Source: RBG-16-66-20 sp049651845 (lineage in GTDB: Bacteria; Pseudomonadota; Gammaproteobacteria; Burkholderiales; SG8-39). From it: a stretch of DNA of 47,633 nt. Below are positions 33,980 through 43,644 of this stretch, piece by piece. The position numbers and the translations under genes were made by a program. The stretch covers positions 1 to 47,633 of the forward strand of contig JBASCW010000018.1 in assembly GCA_049651845.1 (NCBI GenBank), read 5' to 3'. Numbering within the stretch: the first letter of the stretch is position 1; the number at the start of each line of letters is the position of its first letter. The notes below the pieces were generated by a model, which did not search any database, was not told the DNA's origin, and saw nothing but the letters and a program-made list of their open reading frames with translations.

Positions 33980-35031
33980 TCACGCTGATAACCGGACAGC
34001 CCGGCGCCGGCAAGACGCTCTTTGCGCTCCAGTTCGTGCAAGAGCTGGCGACGAAGGACAATCGCCAAGTCTTGTACTCCGGGATCAAGGATCTACGGCT
34101 CCCCTGGTTGGAACTGGACAAGGCCGAGGAGTGGTACCAGGTGCCGCAAGGCGCGATCGTGGTCATCGACGAGGCGCAGCGCATCTTCCGGCCCCGCGGC
34201 GCGGGCGCACAGGTGCCCCGGCACGTGTCCGAATTAGAAACGCACCGGCATCAGGGCATCGACCTTTTCATCGTCACGCAGCATCCGATGCTGGTGGATA
34301 CGAACGTGCGGCGGCTGGTCGGGCGGCACTTCCACGTCGTGCGCTCCTTCGGCCTGAAGCGGGCCACTGTGCACGAGTGGAACGCGGTCAAGGAGCAGTG
34401 CGACAAGTCGCGCGAGGACTCCGTCCGGCACGAGTGGACCTATCCGAAGGACGTGTTCGCGCTCTACCACTCGGCCGAGGTCCACACGCACAAGGCGCGC
34501 GTGCCGGCGCGCGTGTTCGTGCTGATCGCACTGCCGCTTCTCCTTGCAGGGCTCGTGTGGGTGGTGGCGAAGTGGTGGGACCGGTCGGGATCGGTGCGTC
34601 CGGACAAGGAGGTAGCCGCCAAAGCGGCGCCAGCAGTGCCGGGATCGGCGCGGACGCAGTCGGGCAAAGCCACGGCAGCGGAATGGGTCGCCGAGTATCG
34701 GCCCCGCGTCGAGGGCCTCGCCTACACGGCGCCGGTCTATGACGACGTGACGAAGCCTGTCCGGGCGCCCTACCCTGCCGCGTGCTTGGCGTCCAAGGCT
34801 CGCTGCGGCTGTTACAGCGATCAGGGGACGCGGCTGGACATGCCGGAGGCCCTGTGCCGGCAGATCGTCGAGCGGGGGTTCTACGTGGCCTGGGACGCTT
34901 CTCGCGGACAATCCGGCGGCGCGAAGGCCTCGGAAGGCCGGTCGGAGTTGGTCAGGTCTGACAGCCTCGCCGTAGTCCCGGCTGGCCAGGTCGCCGGCGT
35001 CGAGCCGAACGCCCGGTCCGCCGGCCGCTAG
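33976..35031 (+). CDS. Zot-family filamentous phage assembly ATPase (pI-like)
   Basis: A 351-aa inner-membrane morphogenesis protein. Walker A GQPGAGKT (residues 7-14) and Walker B IVVIDEAQ (Asp65, Glu66) lie in the cytoplasmic N-terminal domain. A membrane helix (180-199) leads to a periplasmic C-terminus with a cysteine-containing stretch (PAACLASKARCGCYSDQGTRLD). The name Zot comes from the Vibrio toxin homologue, but in phages it powers extrusion of the filament. It is the last phage gene; the next genes are convergent defence cargo. Confidence 0.92.
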   Translation: MITLITGQPGAGKTLFALQFVQELATKDNRQVLYSGIKDLRLPWLELDKAEEWYQVPQGAIVVIDEAQRIFRPRGAGAQVPRHVSELETHRHQGIDLFIVTQHPMLVDTNVRRLVGRHFHVVRSFGLKRATVHEWNAVKEQCDKSREDSVRHEWTYPKDVFALYHSAEVHTHKARVPARVFVLIALPLLLAGLVWVVAKWWDRSGSVRPDKEVAAKAAPAVPGSARTQSGKATAAEWVAEYRPRVEGLAYTAPVYDDVTKPVRAPYPAACLASKARCGCYSDQGTRLDMPEALCRQIVERGFYVAWDASRGQSGGAKASEGRSELVRSDSLAVVPAGQVAGVEPNARSAGR

Positions 35032-35046
35032 CCTTGTGGATCACGC

Positions 35047-35083
35047 TACCCACAATGGGTATTTAACTACCCACTATAGGTAG
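35047..35083. terminator. Paired small hairpins between zot and res
   Basis: TACCCA-CAA-TGGGTA (35047-35061) and CTACC-CACTATA-GGTAG (35067-35083) are two related stems in tandem between convergent genes. T-runs are weak. A bidirectional terminator is the simplest reading. Confidence 0.45.
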
Positions 35084-35112
35084 AAAGATTGCCCGAGCGA
35101 GTCAGTTTTTGC

Positions 35113-38112
35113 TCACACATCGTCCGCAGTAACGGCGACGGCAAACGGCACGCCAAGTGCCTCGAAATGCCGCTGGCCGCAGCGCACCTTGTCCGCCTCG
35201 GATGTGCGCAGCTTCAGGAAGTCACGAGTGCCTTTCGTCTCGCGGACGAAATAGAGCGTCTTGTCCTGGTGCTTCACGATGGCCCAATCGGGGTTGTATT
35301 TCCCAACCGGCGTGTCGATTTCAAACCACCGCGGTAGCTTGACGAAAAGTTTGATGTCGTCGCGCTGGTCGAGCTTCTGCGCGAACGCGCGCTCAACCTC
35401 TGAGTCGTAGACCACGTACTCGTAGACAGATTTTTGAACCTCAAGGGCGGTCAGGTAGTTGACAAGCTCCTCGTTCTTGAAGAGCAGCATTTCCCACTCC
35501 GCGTCAGTGCCGTTGCCGGAAATGCGCTCGTACTTGATGCCGTCCACAAGCAGGCGATGCAGTTCGTGTTTGAGGATCGCCGCTACTTGATCGAGGAACC
35601 GCTGCGGATTCTGGAATACATCGGCGAGACGTTGGGATTCCTTGAGGATTCGTACGAGTGTGGAACGGGTCAGTTCGGTTTCGTTCTGCAGGTAGGCGAG
35701 GATGTCCGGCAGCGCTTTCGTGTAATTGGCTGGCCGCTCCGTGGCCGCGCTAACTGCGGTCGTGGTCACGCCGCCTTTTTGCACTTGCACCGTTCCCGCA
35801 GACACGTGGATCTTCGGCGCCTCGATTTGCCCCATCTGGTTGACTGCGTCTACCGCGCGCCGCACGAGGCCTGCGGTCTCGAATTCCACGCGGTAAGTGG
35901 TCTTCGGCTTGATCCGGGACCAGAGGGCCTGGAAGTCCGGGCTGAGGGTGACTTCCTTCTTCAGCCGATTGACGCCCTCGTCCTTGTCTCTCCGGATGTG
36001 ACGCTCGATCTGATACGCGGCCAGTAAATCCACGACCGCTGGCGCCAGGTCGCGCTCCGCCTCTGGCAGTTCGAGCTTGAAATCCTTGCGTTTAGGATCG
36101 AACGCAGGCTGGATTCTTCCATCAGCGTCTAGCATTTTCTGCCCGACCAGCGCAACGCGTATCGCTTCCGCCGCGTCGCGACCAATGGCTTGCTCCGTCC
36201 CGTCCACGATCCGCGTCAGTTTGATGAACGCTGTGAACGGCACCTTGCCGAAGGTAACGCCGCATTCCTCTTCGTACTCCGTCTGCAGTGCCTTGGCGAA
36301 GTCCTCGTAGCTTTCGTTCGCCATCACGTAGAGCTTGTTCACGGACTCGTCGAATATCCGCACGCCGGTTTGGTCCACAGGCAGGCGCAGGCCGCGGCCG
36401 ATCTCCTGACGCTTCTTCATCGCGCTGCGGCTCTCGTTAAGCGTGCAGATTTGGAAGACGTTCGGGTTGTCCCAGCCTTCGCGCAATGCCGAATGGCTGA
36501 AGATGAAGCGCAGCGGCTCGTCCATCGACAGCAGCCGCTCTTTCTCCTTCATTATCAGGTTGTAGACCTCGTCGTCGGCTTGGGTATCGCCGCGAGTGTC
36601 CTTGAGAATCTCGACAACCTTGCCCTGCACCTTTCGCTTGTCGGCGGCGAAGTACCCGTTGTGCAGGCGTTCGGCGGGCTCCTTGAGCCAATCCAGTTCG
36701 CGGTAACGTTCGTCCTTCGCGAGCTCGGCGAGTACCTCTTCGAAGACCTGCGCGAACTTCCCCTTCATTGGCTGGCCGTCCGGCCCGTAGTCGCGGTAAT
36801 TGGCGACCCGATCAATGAAGAAGAGCGAGAGCACCTTGATGCCACGAGCGCGGACCTGAAGCTCCTTGTCCAGGTGCTTCTTTACCGTGTGCTTGATCTG
36901 CACGCGCCAAACGTCCTCGCGCAGCCCGCCTATCTCTTCTCCTAGGCGAAGGGTGCGACCGTTAGCGAAGCGTAGGTATTCGGAATTCGGTTCGGCGTTG
37001 ATCTCAGCCACTTCGAAACCGTCCCGATAGCTTGCCCGATCATTGGACAGCGTGAAGAGGTCCGCGCCCTGCTTCACCGTAATCGTCTTTTCCTTCGGGC
37101 CTTCGGTGGTCTGGACGTGGATGCGGAGCTTCGCCTTTATTCCTTTCTTGTAGTCGATCTGAACCACGCGGACGAATGCGTCGTTCGCGGCGCTATCCGC
37201 CGTTGCACTCGCTACGACGATCTGCTTGACGAGCTTCAGCTCGAAGGCCCGCACCGGGTCCAGGCGATAGACGAGGTTGTATGGATTGCGGTGCGTGGCA
37301 GAGTAACGGAGGGTGCAGAGCGGGTTGAGGGCTCTGATTGCTTCCTGCGCCTTGTCGGTCGAGTCCACGCTCTGAGGCTCGTCGATGATGACGATGGGCC
37401 GTGCCGCCTGCACGAATTCGATCGGCTGGCGGCCGGAGAGCTTGTCGCTCTCCTTATAGATCACGTTGCTTTTCTGCTCTGCCTCGGTGCCGGTGAAGTT
37501 CTTGCGGAAGGCGTCGATATTGATTACCAGAATTTGCAGCGTATTGCTGGTCGCGAACTGGCGCAGCCGGTTCACCTTCTTGGCGTCGTAGACGAAGTGC
37601 TCGAAGGGCATATTGTTGAAGAGCGCGCGAAAATGGTCTGCGGTAATCTCGATGTTCTTGAGCACGCCTTCGCGGATGGCCACGCTTGGCACAACGATAA
37701 TGAACTTCTGGAAGCCGTAGCGCCGCGACAACTCGAAAATCGTTCGCAAGTAGACGTAAGTCTTGCCGGTCCCGGTCTCCATCTCCACCGAGAAGTGCGG
37801 GCACGGGCGCGCCTGATTCGCCGGGGCGTCGAACAGTTCCCAGGCTTCAGGCGCGACGGCGGGGTCGGGCACTTCGATGTCGTTCCGAGTCTGGATAACG
37901 CGCAGGTTCGTGCGCAGCCTGTCCTCGGCCAGCAGTAGACGATTACCCAAGCCCAGCTCGCTTCGGTCCTGCCCAGCGAAGAGACCGTCCATCGAACCCA
38001 CGTTGATTACGGCATACTCCGGCGCGCCTTGTGGCTGGCCATCGAAAAGTTCCGTGATGGCGGCAACTGCGTCGATTTGAAAGCTTTGATTGGGGTCGAA
38101 CTGGAGTTTCAC
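35113..38112 (-). CDS. Type III restriction endonuclease subunit (Res)
   Basis: A 999-aa SF2 helicase-nuclease. Motif I METGTGKT (residues 111-118) and motif II IIDEPQ (Asp244, Glu245) drive ATP-dependent translocation. Motif VI is QEIGRGLRLPVDQTG. The C-terminus holds a PD-(D/E)xK nuclease: PDW with Asp942, then FVRETKG with Glu958 and Lys960. Type III enzymes need Mod to recognise and cut DNA with unmethylated sites. It is the last gene of the helicase-mod-res operon, 12 nt after mod. Size and motif set are normal for the family. Confidence 0.93.
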   Translation of the reverse strand: MKLQFDPNQSFQIDAVAAITELFDGQPQGAPEYAVINVGSMDGLFAGQDRSELGLGNRLLLAEDRLRTNLRVIQTRNDIEVPDPAVAPEAWELFDAPANQARPCPHFSVEMETGTGKTYVYLRTIFELSRRYGFQKFIIVVPSVAIREGVLKNIEITADHFRALFNNMPFEHFVYDAKKVNRLRQFATSNTLQILVINIDAFRKNFTGTEAEQKSNVIYKESDKLSGRQPIEFVQAARPIVIIDEPQSVDSTDKAQEAIRALNPLCTLRYSATHRNPYNLVYRLDPVRAFELKLVKQIVVASATADSAANDAFVRVVQIDYKKGIKAKLRIHVQTTEGPKEKTITVKQGADLFTLSNDRASYRDGFEVAEINAEPNSEYLRFANGRTLRLGEEIGGLREDVWRVQIKHTVKKHLDKELQVRARGIKVLSLFFIDRVANYRDYGPDGQPMKGKFAQVFEEVLAELAKDERYRELDWLKEPAERLHNGYFAADKRKVQGKVVEILKDTRGDTQADDEVYNLIMKEKERLLSMDEPLRFIFSHSALREGWDNPNVFQICTLNESRSAMKKRQEIGRGLRLPVDQTGVRIFDESVNKLYVMANESYEDFAKALQTEYEEECGVTFGKVPFTAFIKLTRIVDGTEQAIGRDAAEAIRVALVGQKMLDADGRIQPAFDPKRKDFKLELPEAERDLAPAVVDLLAAYQIERHIRRDKDEGVNRLKKEVTLSPDFQALWSRIKPKTTYRVEFETAGLVRRAVDAVNQMGQIEAPKIHVSAGTVQVQKGGVTTTAVSAATERPANYTKALPDILAYLQNETELTRSTLVRILKESQRLADVFQNPQRFLDQVAAILKHELHRLLVDGIKYERISGNGTDAEWEMLLFKNEELVNYLTALEVQKSVYEYVVYDSEVERAFAQKLDQRDDIKLFVKLPRWFEIDTPVGKYNPDWAIVKHQDKTLYFVRETKGTRDFLKLRTSEADKVRCGQRHFEALGVPFAVAVTADDV

Positions 38113-38124
38113 GCTTCCACCTGT

Positions 38125-39981
38125 TCAAACTGTCTTGAAGCTGGTTACGCCCTTATTCTTGAAGATTTGAACCGCGTTGGCCTTGAGCTGGTCGTTTCCG
38201 GCAAAGCTTTCGTCGAGGCACACCACGCGCTCCGGCTTCATCTCCGCCATACCGCGGACCATCTCTATAGTCAGTTCGCGTTCCAGGCATACAAGAAGCG
38301 CACCGCTCGAAACACTGTGTAATGTCTTGCCAGCGAGCTGAAACGTTTCGACAGGCGTTGTGAGCGGAAAGCCGCTCTTGAGAAGGATCTCGTAGAGGAG
38401 GTCGTCCTGCGTGCGACTTTCGCGAATATGGTCAACGTGCAGCTCAAGTTGCTTTGCGAGCCCATCAGCGTCTTTCGGCGCTTCGGCGTTCCACGTCTTA
38501 AAGTTGGACTCAGCGAGCTTGAAGACTCTGAATCCCAAATCTAGTTTCTTCGAGCCATCGAGGCGAAGCGTGGCCGCGTTCTCTCCGTTGAGCTTATTTA
38601 TGACGCGGCGGACACGGTCCTTGGTGATGTCGGCAATCGTCGGGTATTGGTCGCGGCCAATGGGTTCGGGTAGTTGCACAAGGATGAATTTTCGATTACT
38701 TCTTCCCCGTTTGTTCACGTCAAGAATCGCGTGGGCAGTGGTGCCTGAACCCGCGAAAAAATCAAGGACCAGGTCGGCTGACTCTTCGGAGGTTCCTTGT
38801 CGAACCAGTTCAGCAATTACGCCCACCGGCTTTGGAAAATCGAAGACTGCCTCACCAAATAACTCACGGACTTCTTGCGTCCCCTCAGCGGTGGTAGGAA
38901 CGTCGAGTATTGAGGAAAAACCAGTGAATTCGCTTCTTACTTCGGCGAGAAATTTCTTATGCCGCGGGCGTCCGTCGGCGTTGGCGGGCCAAAGGACTCT
39001 GCCTTCCGCAATCTTCTTAGCCATTGTTGACCTGTCATACCGCCATCCCTTTTCTGGACATGAATACACGAGGCCGGTTTGCGGATTCGCCAAGTCATAG
39101 TGAAGATTCGGGCGCTGATCTTTCGTCGCCAACCCGACCATGTTGTCGCTCATCCATGGACCTCGGGGGTCGTTGTCTGGGTTGGAGTATTTGTTCTTGT
39201 CTATCTCTTGCCCAGTGAGCTTCAGTCCATACACAACCACATACTCGTGATCCGAGGATAGGGCTGTCTTGTTTCTGCTGTCTACGTTGTGTCGACTCTT
39301 CCACACTAGCGTGCCGATGAAATTTTCTTCTCCAAATACATCGTCCATCAGCCTTCTAAGGTTTGCCAACTCGGCGTCATTGATACTTACAAAGACAATT
39401 CCATCTTCGCGTAACAGATTCCTCGCGAGATACAGTCGCGGGTACATCATGTTTAGCCATTTGGTGTGAAAACGCCCCTCTGCTTCGGTATTGGTGCCGA
39501 ACTTGCGCCCCTCGGCGTCTACCTGCCCCGTGTACTCCAGGTAGGTTTGCAGGCTCTCGGTGTAGTTGTCGGGGTAGATAAAGTCGTTGCCGGTGTTGTA
39601 GGGCGGGTCGATGTAGATCATTTTGACTTTGCCCAGATACGACTTCTGCAACAGTTTGAGTACCTCCAGATTATCGCCCTCGATGATCAGGTTCTCGGTC
39701 GTATCGAAGTTGACGCTCTCCTCCGGGCAGGGGCGTAGCGTCCCGAGGCTCGGCGCCTGAATGGTACGGAAGCACTCGGCCTTACCCGGCCAATTCATGC
39801 CGTAGCGCTCCTTCCCGGCGTCCACGGCCTCGCCTAGCGCAAGTTTCAGCCGCTCGAAGTCGAGTTTGTTGCCCTCAGTTCGGATCTCGGGGAAAAGACG
39901 TAGCAACTCTTGCCCCTTGTCCTCGGCGATGTTGTGTGATCGTAGATCTAGCTTTTCAGGCTCGTTGGTTTTCTCGGTCAT
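38125..39981 (-). CDS. Type III DNA adenine methyltransferase (Mod)
   Basis: A 618-aa beta-class N6-adenine methyltransferase: catalytic DPPYNTGNDF (Asp125-Pro-Pro-Tyr) comes before the AdoMet-binding VLDFFAGSGTTAHAIL near residue 408. A target-recognition region lies between about residues 205 and 390. The C-terminal 150 residues (including GDGLAKQLELHVDHIRESRTQDDLLYE-type sequence) probably bind Res. The specificity cannot be read from sequence. It has a 14-nt gap to the helicase upstream and a 12-nt gap to res, indicating one transcript. The base composition is lower in GC than the surrounding chromosome. Confidence 0.93.
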   Translation of the reverse strand: MTEKTNEPEKLDLRSHNIAEDKGQELLRLFPEIRTEGNKLDFERLKLALGEAVDAGKERYGMNWPGKAECFRTIQAPSLGTLRPCPEESVNFDTTENLIIEGDNLEVLKLLQKSYLGKVKMIYIDPPYNTGNDFIYPDNYTESLQTYLEYTGQVDAEGRKFGTNTEAEGRFHTKWLNMMYPRLYLARNLLREDGIVFVSINDAELANLRRLMDDVFGEENFIGTLVWKSRHNVDSRNKTALSSDHEYVVVYGLKLTGQEIDKNKYSNPDNDPRGPWMSDNMVGLATKDQRPNLHYDLANPQTGLVYSCPEKGWRYDRSTMAKKIAEGRVLWPANADGRPRHKKFLAEVRSEFTGFSSILDVPTTAEGTQEVRELFGEAVFDFPKPVGVIAELVRQGTSEESADLVLDFFAGSGTTAHAILDVNKRGRSNRKFILVQLPEPIGRDQYPTIADITKDRVRRVINKLNGENAATLRLDGSKKLDLGFRVFKLAESNFKTWNAEAPKDADGLAKQLELHVDHIRESRTQDDLLYEILLKSGFPLTTPVETFQLAGKTLHSVSSGALLVCLERELTIEMVRGMAEMKPERVVCLDESFAGNDQLKANAVQIFKNKGVTSFKTV

Positions 39982-39995
39982 CGTTTCATCCTACG

Positions 39996-42881
39996 TCACG
40001 TCAGCCGCCACTGCACACTGAAGAGCGGCTCCTGCTCCAGCTTTTGTTCGAGGCGCTGGCCGATCTCGTCGAGTAGAGCGTCCTTTTGCCGGTCGATCTC
40101 GCGGCTTGCGTGGTCAAATGCCCGCCATGCCTCGTCGCGTTTGCCCTCCAGCACTCTAGCTTCGCGCTGCCGCTCCAGTTTCTCGGGAAGGGTTGGGGCG
40201 AGGCGGGCTGCCTTCTTCGCGGCCTTGAGTGCGTCGTCCAGGTCGGTGAGTTCGGCTTTGAGGGAGGTACGGCGATCTTCGGCCCAGCGGTCGAGTTTTT
40301 CCATCTCCACGTCGAACCATCGCCCATTGCGAGTTGCCAAGTCCTCAAGCAGTGCGCGCTGGCGGCCAGTGTGGGTATCCGCGAAGGTGGCGGCAATGGC
40401 GTCAGGAACGGGGCATGTTGGCCCAACGGTGCCCGGAAGGTCGAACAGGCGGCGACATTGAGCTTCGTCGAGCGCTTGGCCAGTGCCAGTCACGCCAGCG
40501 AACAGCAGGTGGTCCTCGGTCTCCATTGCGTTGACTGTCAGGCGGGCGCAGGAAAGCCAGCCTCCAGTTCCCACCAAAGGTTCGAGGATCGCGATTTTCT
40601 TGCCGCTGTCACGGTAACGAAAGGTCACCTCGGCCGGTGGTGCGCCAAGGGCACGGCCCAGACTAAGAACACGCTGGGCGAGCGGGTGGCCGACCCGGTA
40701 GGTATTGGCGTCTTCTGTCCGCTTGCCCATGCGGTACGGGCCCGGATGGATCGCTTCGCCGGCGAAGGGGTTGGTATGGAGCGTGAAGCTGAAATCCGAG
40801 TCCTCGAATTTGGCGTGGTCGCGCAGCAGGTAACGGGTCAGGCGCCATAGGCGTCCGTTAAATTTGTCTAGAACGTCCTGGCTCTCGATGCGCACTTTCT
40901 CGACCACTTCTTGATCGAAGTTATCGAGAAGCTTTTCGCGTGCGTCTCGCTGACCCTCAGCGATTTGGGATCCGAGATCGTGCTGGAGCTGGTCGAACTC
41001 GAACTGGATCTGCTCGATCGTGCGGCACTTCTGGTAGATCGCCGCAATGCGTTTCTCAAAGTCCACGCCCGATTCGACCGCACCAAGCACTTCATCGCTT
41101 GCGCCGAATACTCCGCTGAAGAGGCGGAACTTCTGATCGAGCAGCTCATAGACGCGCTGATCGGCTGCGTTCGCTTTGTTTAGGAAGTTCACGACAACCA
41201 CGTCGAACTTCTGGCCATAGCGGTGGCAGCGGCCGATGCGCTGCTCGACGCGCTGCGGATTCCACGGCAGGTCGTAATTGACCACCAGATTGCAGAACTG
41301 AAGGTTGATGCCCTCCGCTGCGGCTTCTGTGGCAATAAGGATAGCGGCACCGTCCCGGAAGTTCTCCACCAGTGCGGCGCGCATGTCGGCGCTGGGTGAA
41401 CCGCTGATGCGGTCGGTCCCCGTATGACGCTCAAGCCAGCGCTGATAGATCGCCTTCGAGTTTAGATCGTTGTTGGTGCCGTTGAAGAGCATCACGCGCC
41501 CGGCGAACTCGGTCTGATCCAGCAGACGGAACAAGTATTCCTGGGTGCGGCGAGATTCGGTGAAGATGACGGCCTTCTGCTGGAGGGCGGGACCACCCTC
41601 TGCAGCCTGCGCTTGAGCAGCGGCGGCAAAACCACGACGCAGTGCGGTAAGAAGGACTTCACCTTTCGAGTTCTTAACGATCGCCTTGGCGAGATCGTGG
41701 AATTCGCGGAGTTCCGCCATCTCACGCTTGAGGCCGGAGAGTTGTTCGGGCGTTAGCCGGGCTCGCTCGGGCGGCGTCGATCCGTCCCCTTCCGCCTCCC
41801 ATTCGTCGGCGAGTTCGTCGAGTTGCTCCCAATCCTCGGGCAGGGTCGGCGGCGGAGAATCCACGGCCTCCGCGGCCGTGGCGGCGGCTTGAAGCCGCTG
41901 CACCATGCCATCGAGCGTACCGGAGATGGCAAAGGTCGAGGATGCAAGGAGCTTCCTTAGAATCAAGGTAACGAGCTGACGCTGGCTCGCGGGTAGCGCG
42001 TACAGCGTCTCCCGCTGAAGATAGCCGGATACGAGGTCATAGAGCCGCTGTTCGTCGGCCGTCGGGACAAACTCCTGCAGGATCGCGTGCCGGTTCGTGT
42101 ATTTCACATATTCAAGCACCTGCCGGCGCAACGTGCGCTTGCATAGCGGCGCCAGCCGCGCCTTCAACTCGCTGAAATCGGCGTCGTTGCCGATCCGGGC
42201 GAAGCGGCTGCGGTAGCTTTGAAGATCGCCGAAGGCAAAATCATCAATGATGCTGACAAGCCCGTATAGCTCAAGCAGGGAATTCTGCAGCGGCGTCGCG
42301 GTGAGCAGCACCTTCGGATAGGGGGCGACCGCTTGCTTGATCGCCGAGGCAATCTTGCTTGTGTTCTTGTAGACGTTGCGCAGCCTGTGGGCCTCGTCGA
42401 TGACGACCAGATGCCACGGCGTCTGGCGCACATAGGGTTCCTTGCTGCGCGCGAATTGATAAGAGCAAAGGATGATTCCGTCCTGCTGGAACGGATTGAG
42501 ATTACCGGCGCGGACGGCCTCGTTGAAGGAGCGGCTTTCGAGGATTACCGACGGCAGATAAAACTTGTCCTCCAGTTCTTGGCTCCACTGCTTGCGCAGG
42601 TTTGCCGGGAGGATCACCAGCAGGCGCCGCTTGCGCTCTGCCCACTTCTGGGCGAGCAGCAGGCCCGCCTCAATGGTTTTCCCGAGCCCGACTTCGTCGG
42701 CGAGGATCGCGCCCTTTGAAAAAGGGCTGCGGAACGCGAAAAGCGCAGCCTCGACCTGGTGGGGATTCAGGTCCACCTGGGCGTCCGCAAGGACCGAGGC
42801 GAGCTTTTCGACGCTATCCGAAGCGCAGCGCTTCGTCAGCTCATGGGCGAGGTACTTCGCGTGGTAGTCGGTAAGACTCAT
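39996..42881 (-). CDS. SNF2/RapA-type helicase, first gene of the type III R-M operon
   Basis: A 961-aa SF2 ATPase. Walker A ADEVGLGKT (61-69), motif Ia, DEAH at 162-165, LLTATPLQNSLLELYGL motif III, and the C-terminal NYDLPWNPQRVEQRIGRCHRYGQ motifs V-VI are all intact. The layout (HepA/RapA/DrmD style, with a charged coiled region after residue 830) resembles DISARM DrmD helicases, yet no drmA, drmB or drmC is present. It is not needed by classical type III systems, so its presence at the head of the operon suggests an extended system. Remodelling DNA-protein complexes or supporting Res translocation are possible roles. Confidence 0.88.
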   Translation of the reverse strand: MSLTDYHAKYLAHELTKRCASDSVEKLASVLADAQVDLNPHQVEAALFAFRSPFSKGAILADEVGLGKTIEAGLLLAQKWAERKRRLLVILPANLRKQWSQELEDKFYLPSVILESRSFNEAVRAGNLNPFQQDGIILCSYQFARSKEPYVRQTPWHLVVIDEAHRLRNVYKNTSKIASAIKQAVAPYPKVLLTATPLQNSLLELYGLVSIIDDFAFGDLQSYRSRFARIGNDADFSELKARLAPLCKRTLRRQVLEYVKYTNRHAILQEFVPTADEQRLYDLVSGYLQRETLYALPASQRQLVTLILRKLLASSTFAISGTLDGMVQRLQAAATAAEAVDSPPPTLPEDWEQLDELADEWEAEGDGSTPPERARLTPEQLSGLKREMAELREFHDLAKAIVKNSKGEVLLTALRRGFAAAAQAQAAEGGPALQQKAVIFTESRRTQEYLFRLLDQTEFAGRVMLFNGTNNDLNSKAIYQRWLERHTGTDRISGSPSADMRAALVENFRDGAAILIATEAAAEGINLQFCNLVVNYDLPWNPQRVEQRIGRCHRYGQKFDVVVVNFLNKANAADQRVYELLDQKFRLFSGVFGASDEVLGAVESGVDFEKRIAAIYQKCRTIEQIQFEFDQLQHDLGSQIAEGQRDAREKLLDNFDQEVVEKVRIESQDVLDKFNGRLWRLTRYLLRDHAKFEDSDFSFTLHTNPFAGEAIHPGPYRMGKRTEDANTYRVGHPLAQRVLSLGRALGAPPAEVTFRYRDSGKKIAILEPLVGTGGWLSCARLTVNAMETEDHLLFAGVTGTGQALDEAQCRRLFDLPGTVGPTCPVPDAIAATFADTHTGRQRALLEDLATRNGRWFDVEMEKLDRWAEDRRTSLKAELTDLDDALKAAKKAARLAPTLPEKLERQREARVLEGKRDEAWRAFDHASREIDRQKDALLDEIGQRLEQKLEQEPLFSVQWRLT

Positions 42882-42956
42882 TCACATGGGAAAAAAGTAG
42901 GCTCGCGCGTTGGGGTAGAAGCGGCGGGGAAGGAAGTAGAAAATCCAGTGATAGTA

Positions 42957-42986
42957 CCCGAGGCGGTAGTTCCCTACCCCCTCGGG
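42957..42986 (-). terminator. Hairpin between radC and the helicase gene
   Basis: CCCGAG and CTCGGG plus an inner GGTAG/CTACC pair enclose a TTCC loop, with 2-nt internal bulges. It starts about 20 nt after the radC stop. No T-run follows in the radC direction, so it may be a weak terminator or attenuator ahead of the helicase operon. Confidence 0.45.
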
Positions 42987-43005
42987 GCTCTCTGAAGTGA
43001 CCGCG

Positions 43006-43638
43006 CTACAGCAGGCCACGCTCCGCAAAGGACAGGGCGCCCGTACCGGCCACAATGAAATGGTCGAGAACCTTCACGTCAACCATTGCCAAGGCTTCCT
43101 TGAGATTGCGCGTCAGAAGTTCGTCGGCTTGGCTCGGCTGCAAATTGCCCGAGGGGTGATTGTGCGCAAAGATTACGGCGGCTGCGTTCGCCCGCAATGC
43201 GGCTTTCACGACTTCGCGCGGATAAACGCTTGTCTGCGTCAACGTCCCCCGGAACAGTTCCTCGAAGACAATAACGCGGTGCTGCGCATCAAGGTGGATG
43301 CAGACAAAGACTTCATGCGGCAGACCGGCTAGCTTCTGCCTGAGAAGATCGCGCACTGCGCCGGGGCTCGTGAGGCAATTCCGGCCCTGCAAGTCCTCCG
43401 CCATCGCCCGCGTAGCAAGCTCTCGGGCAGCCTGTACCTTCATCATCGGATCGGATGCGTAGGCGCTTGTACCTTCGGCGCAGAACAAGTCCCCGTTTTC
43501 ATGGGGCATTGAGTGCATCAAGGTGAACAGCGAAAAATGCGCCTTCGCGAATATCTTCGTGGCGGCCCTGCGGTTGCCAATGATGGCGGTGAGCAAGTCA
43601 AGATCGGTTGCATGGGTAACTTCTTTTCTGAGTAACAT
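43006..43638 (-). CDS. radC: RadC/JAB-domain family protein
   Basis: A 210-aa protein with an MPN/JAB metal motif: His159-Asn-His161-Pro-Ser-Gly and Asp172 in FAHNHPSGNLQPSQAD, and the upstream Glu in VFEELFRGTL. RadC-type proteins are frequent on integrative elements; a direct role in repair is doubtful and the function is unsettled. There are two nearby starts: an ATG directly after AGGAG with no spacer, and the second ATG 6 nt later, with ideal spacing, which is used here. Upstream is a long structured leader. The gene is divergent from the OLD gene. Confidence 0.9.
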   Translation of the reverse strand: MLLRKEVTHATDLDLLTAIIGNRRAATKIFAKAHFSLFTLMHSMPHENGDLFCAEGTSAYASDPMMKVQAARELATRAMAEDLQGRNCLTSPGAVRDLLRQKLAGLPHEVFVCIHLDAQHRVIVFEELFRGTLTQTSVYPREVVKAALRANAAAVIFAHNHPSGNLQPSQADELLTRNLKEALAMVDVKVLDHFIVAGTGALSFAERGLL

Positions 43639-43644
43639 TTTCAT

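Noticed and set aside
35047..35083. dif-like site for XerCD integration of the inovirus
   Set aside because: The small stems do not match the 11-6-11 layout of dif, and the element has its own integrase and tRNA repeats.
35113..42881. Complete DISARM system
   Set aside because: A DrmD-like helicase and an adenine methyltransferase are present, but there is no drmA, drmB or drmC. The nuclease partner is a classical type III Res.
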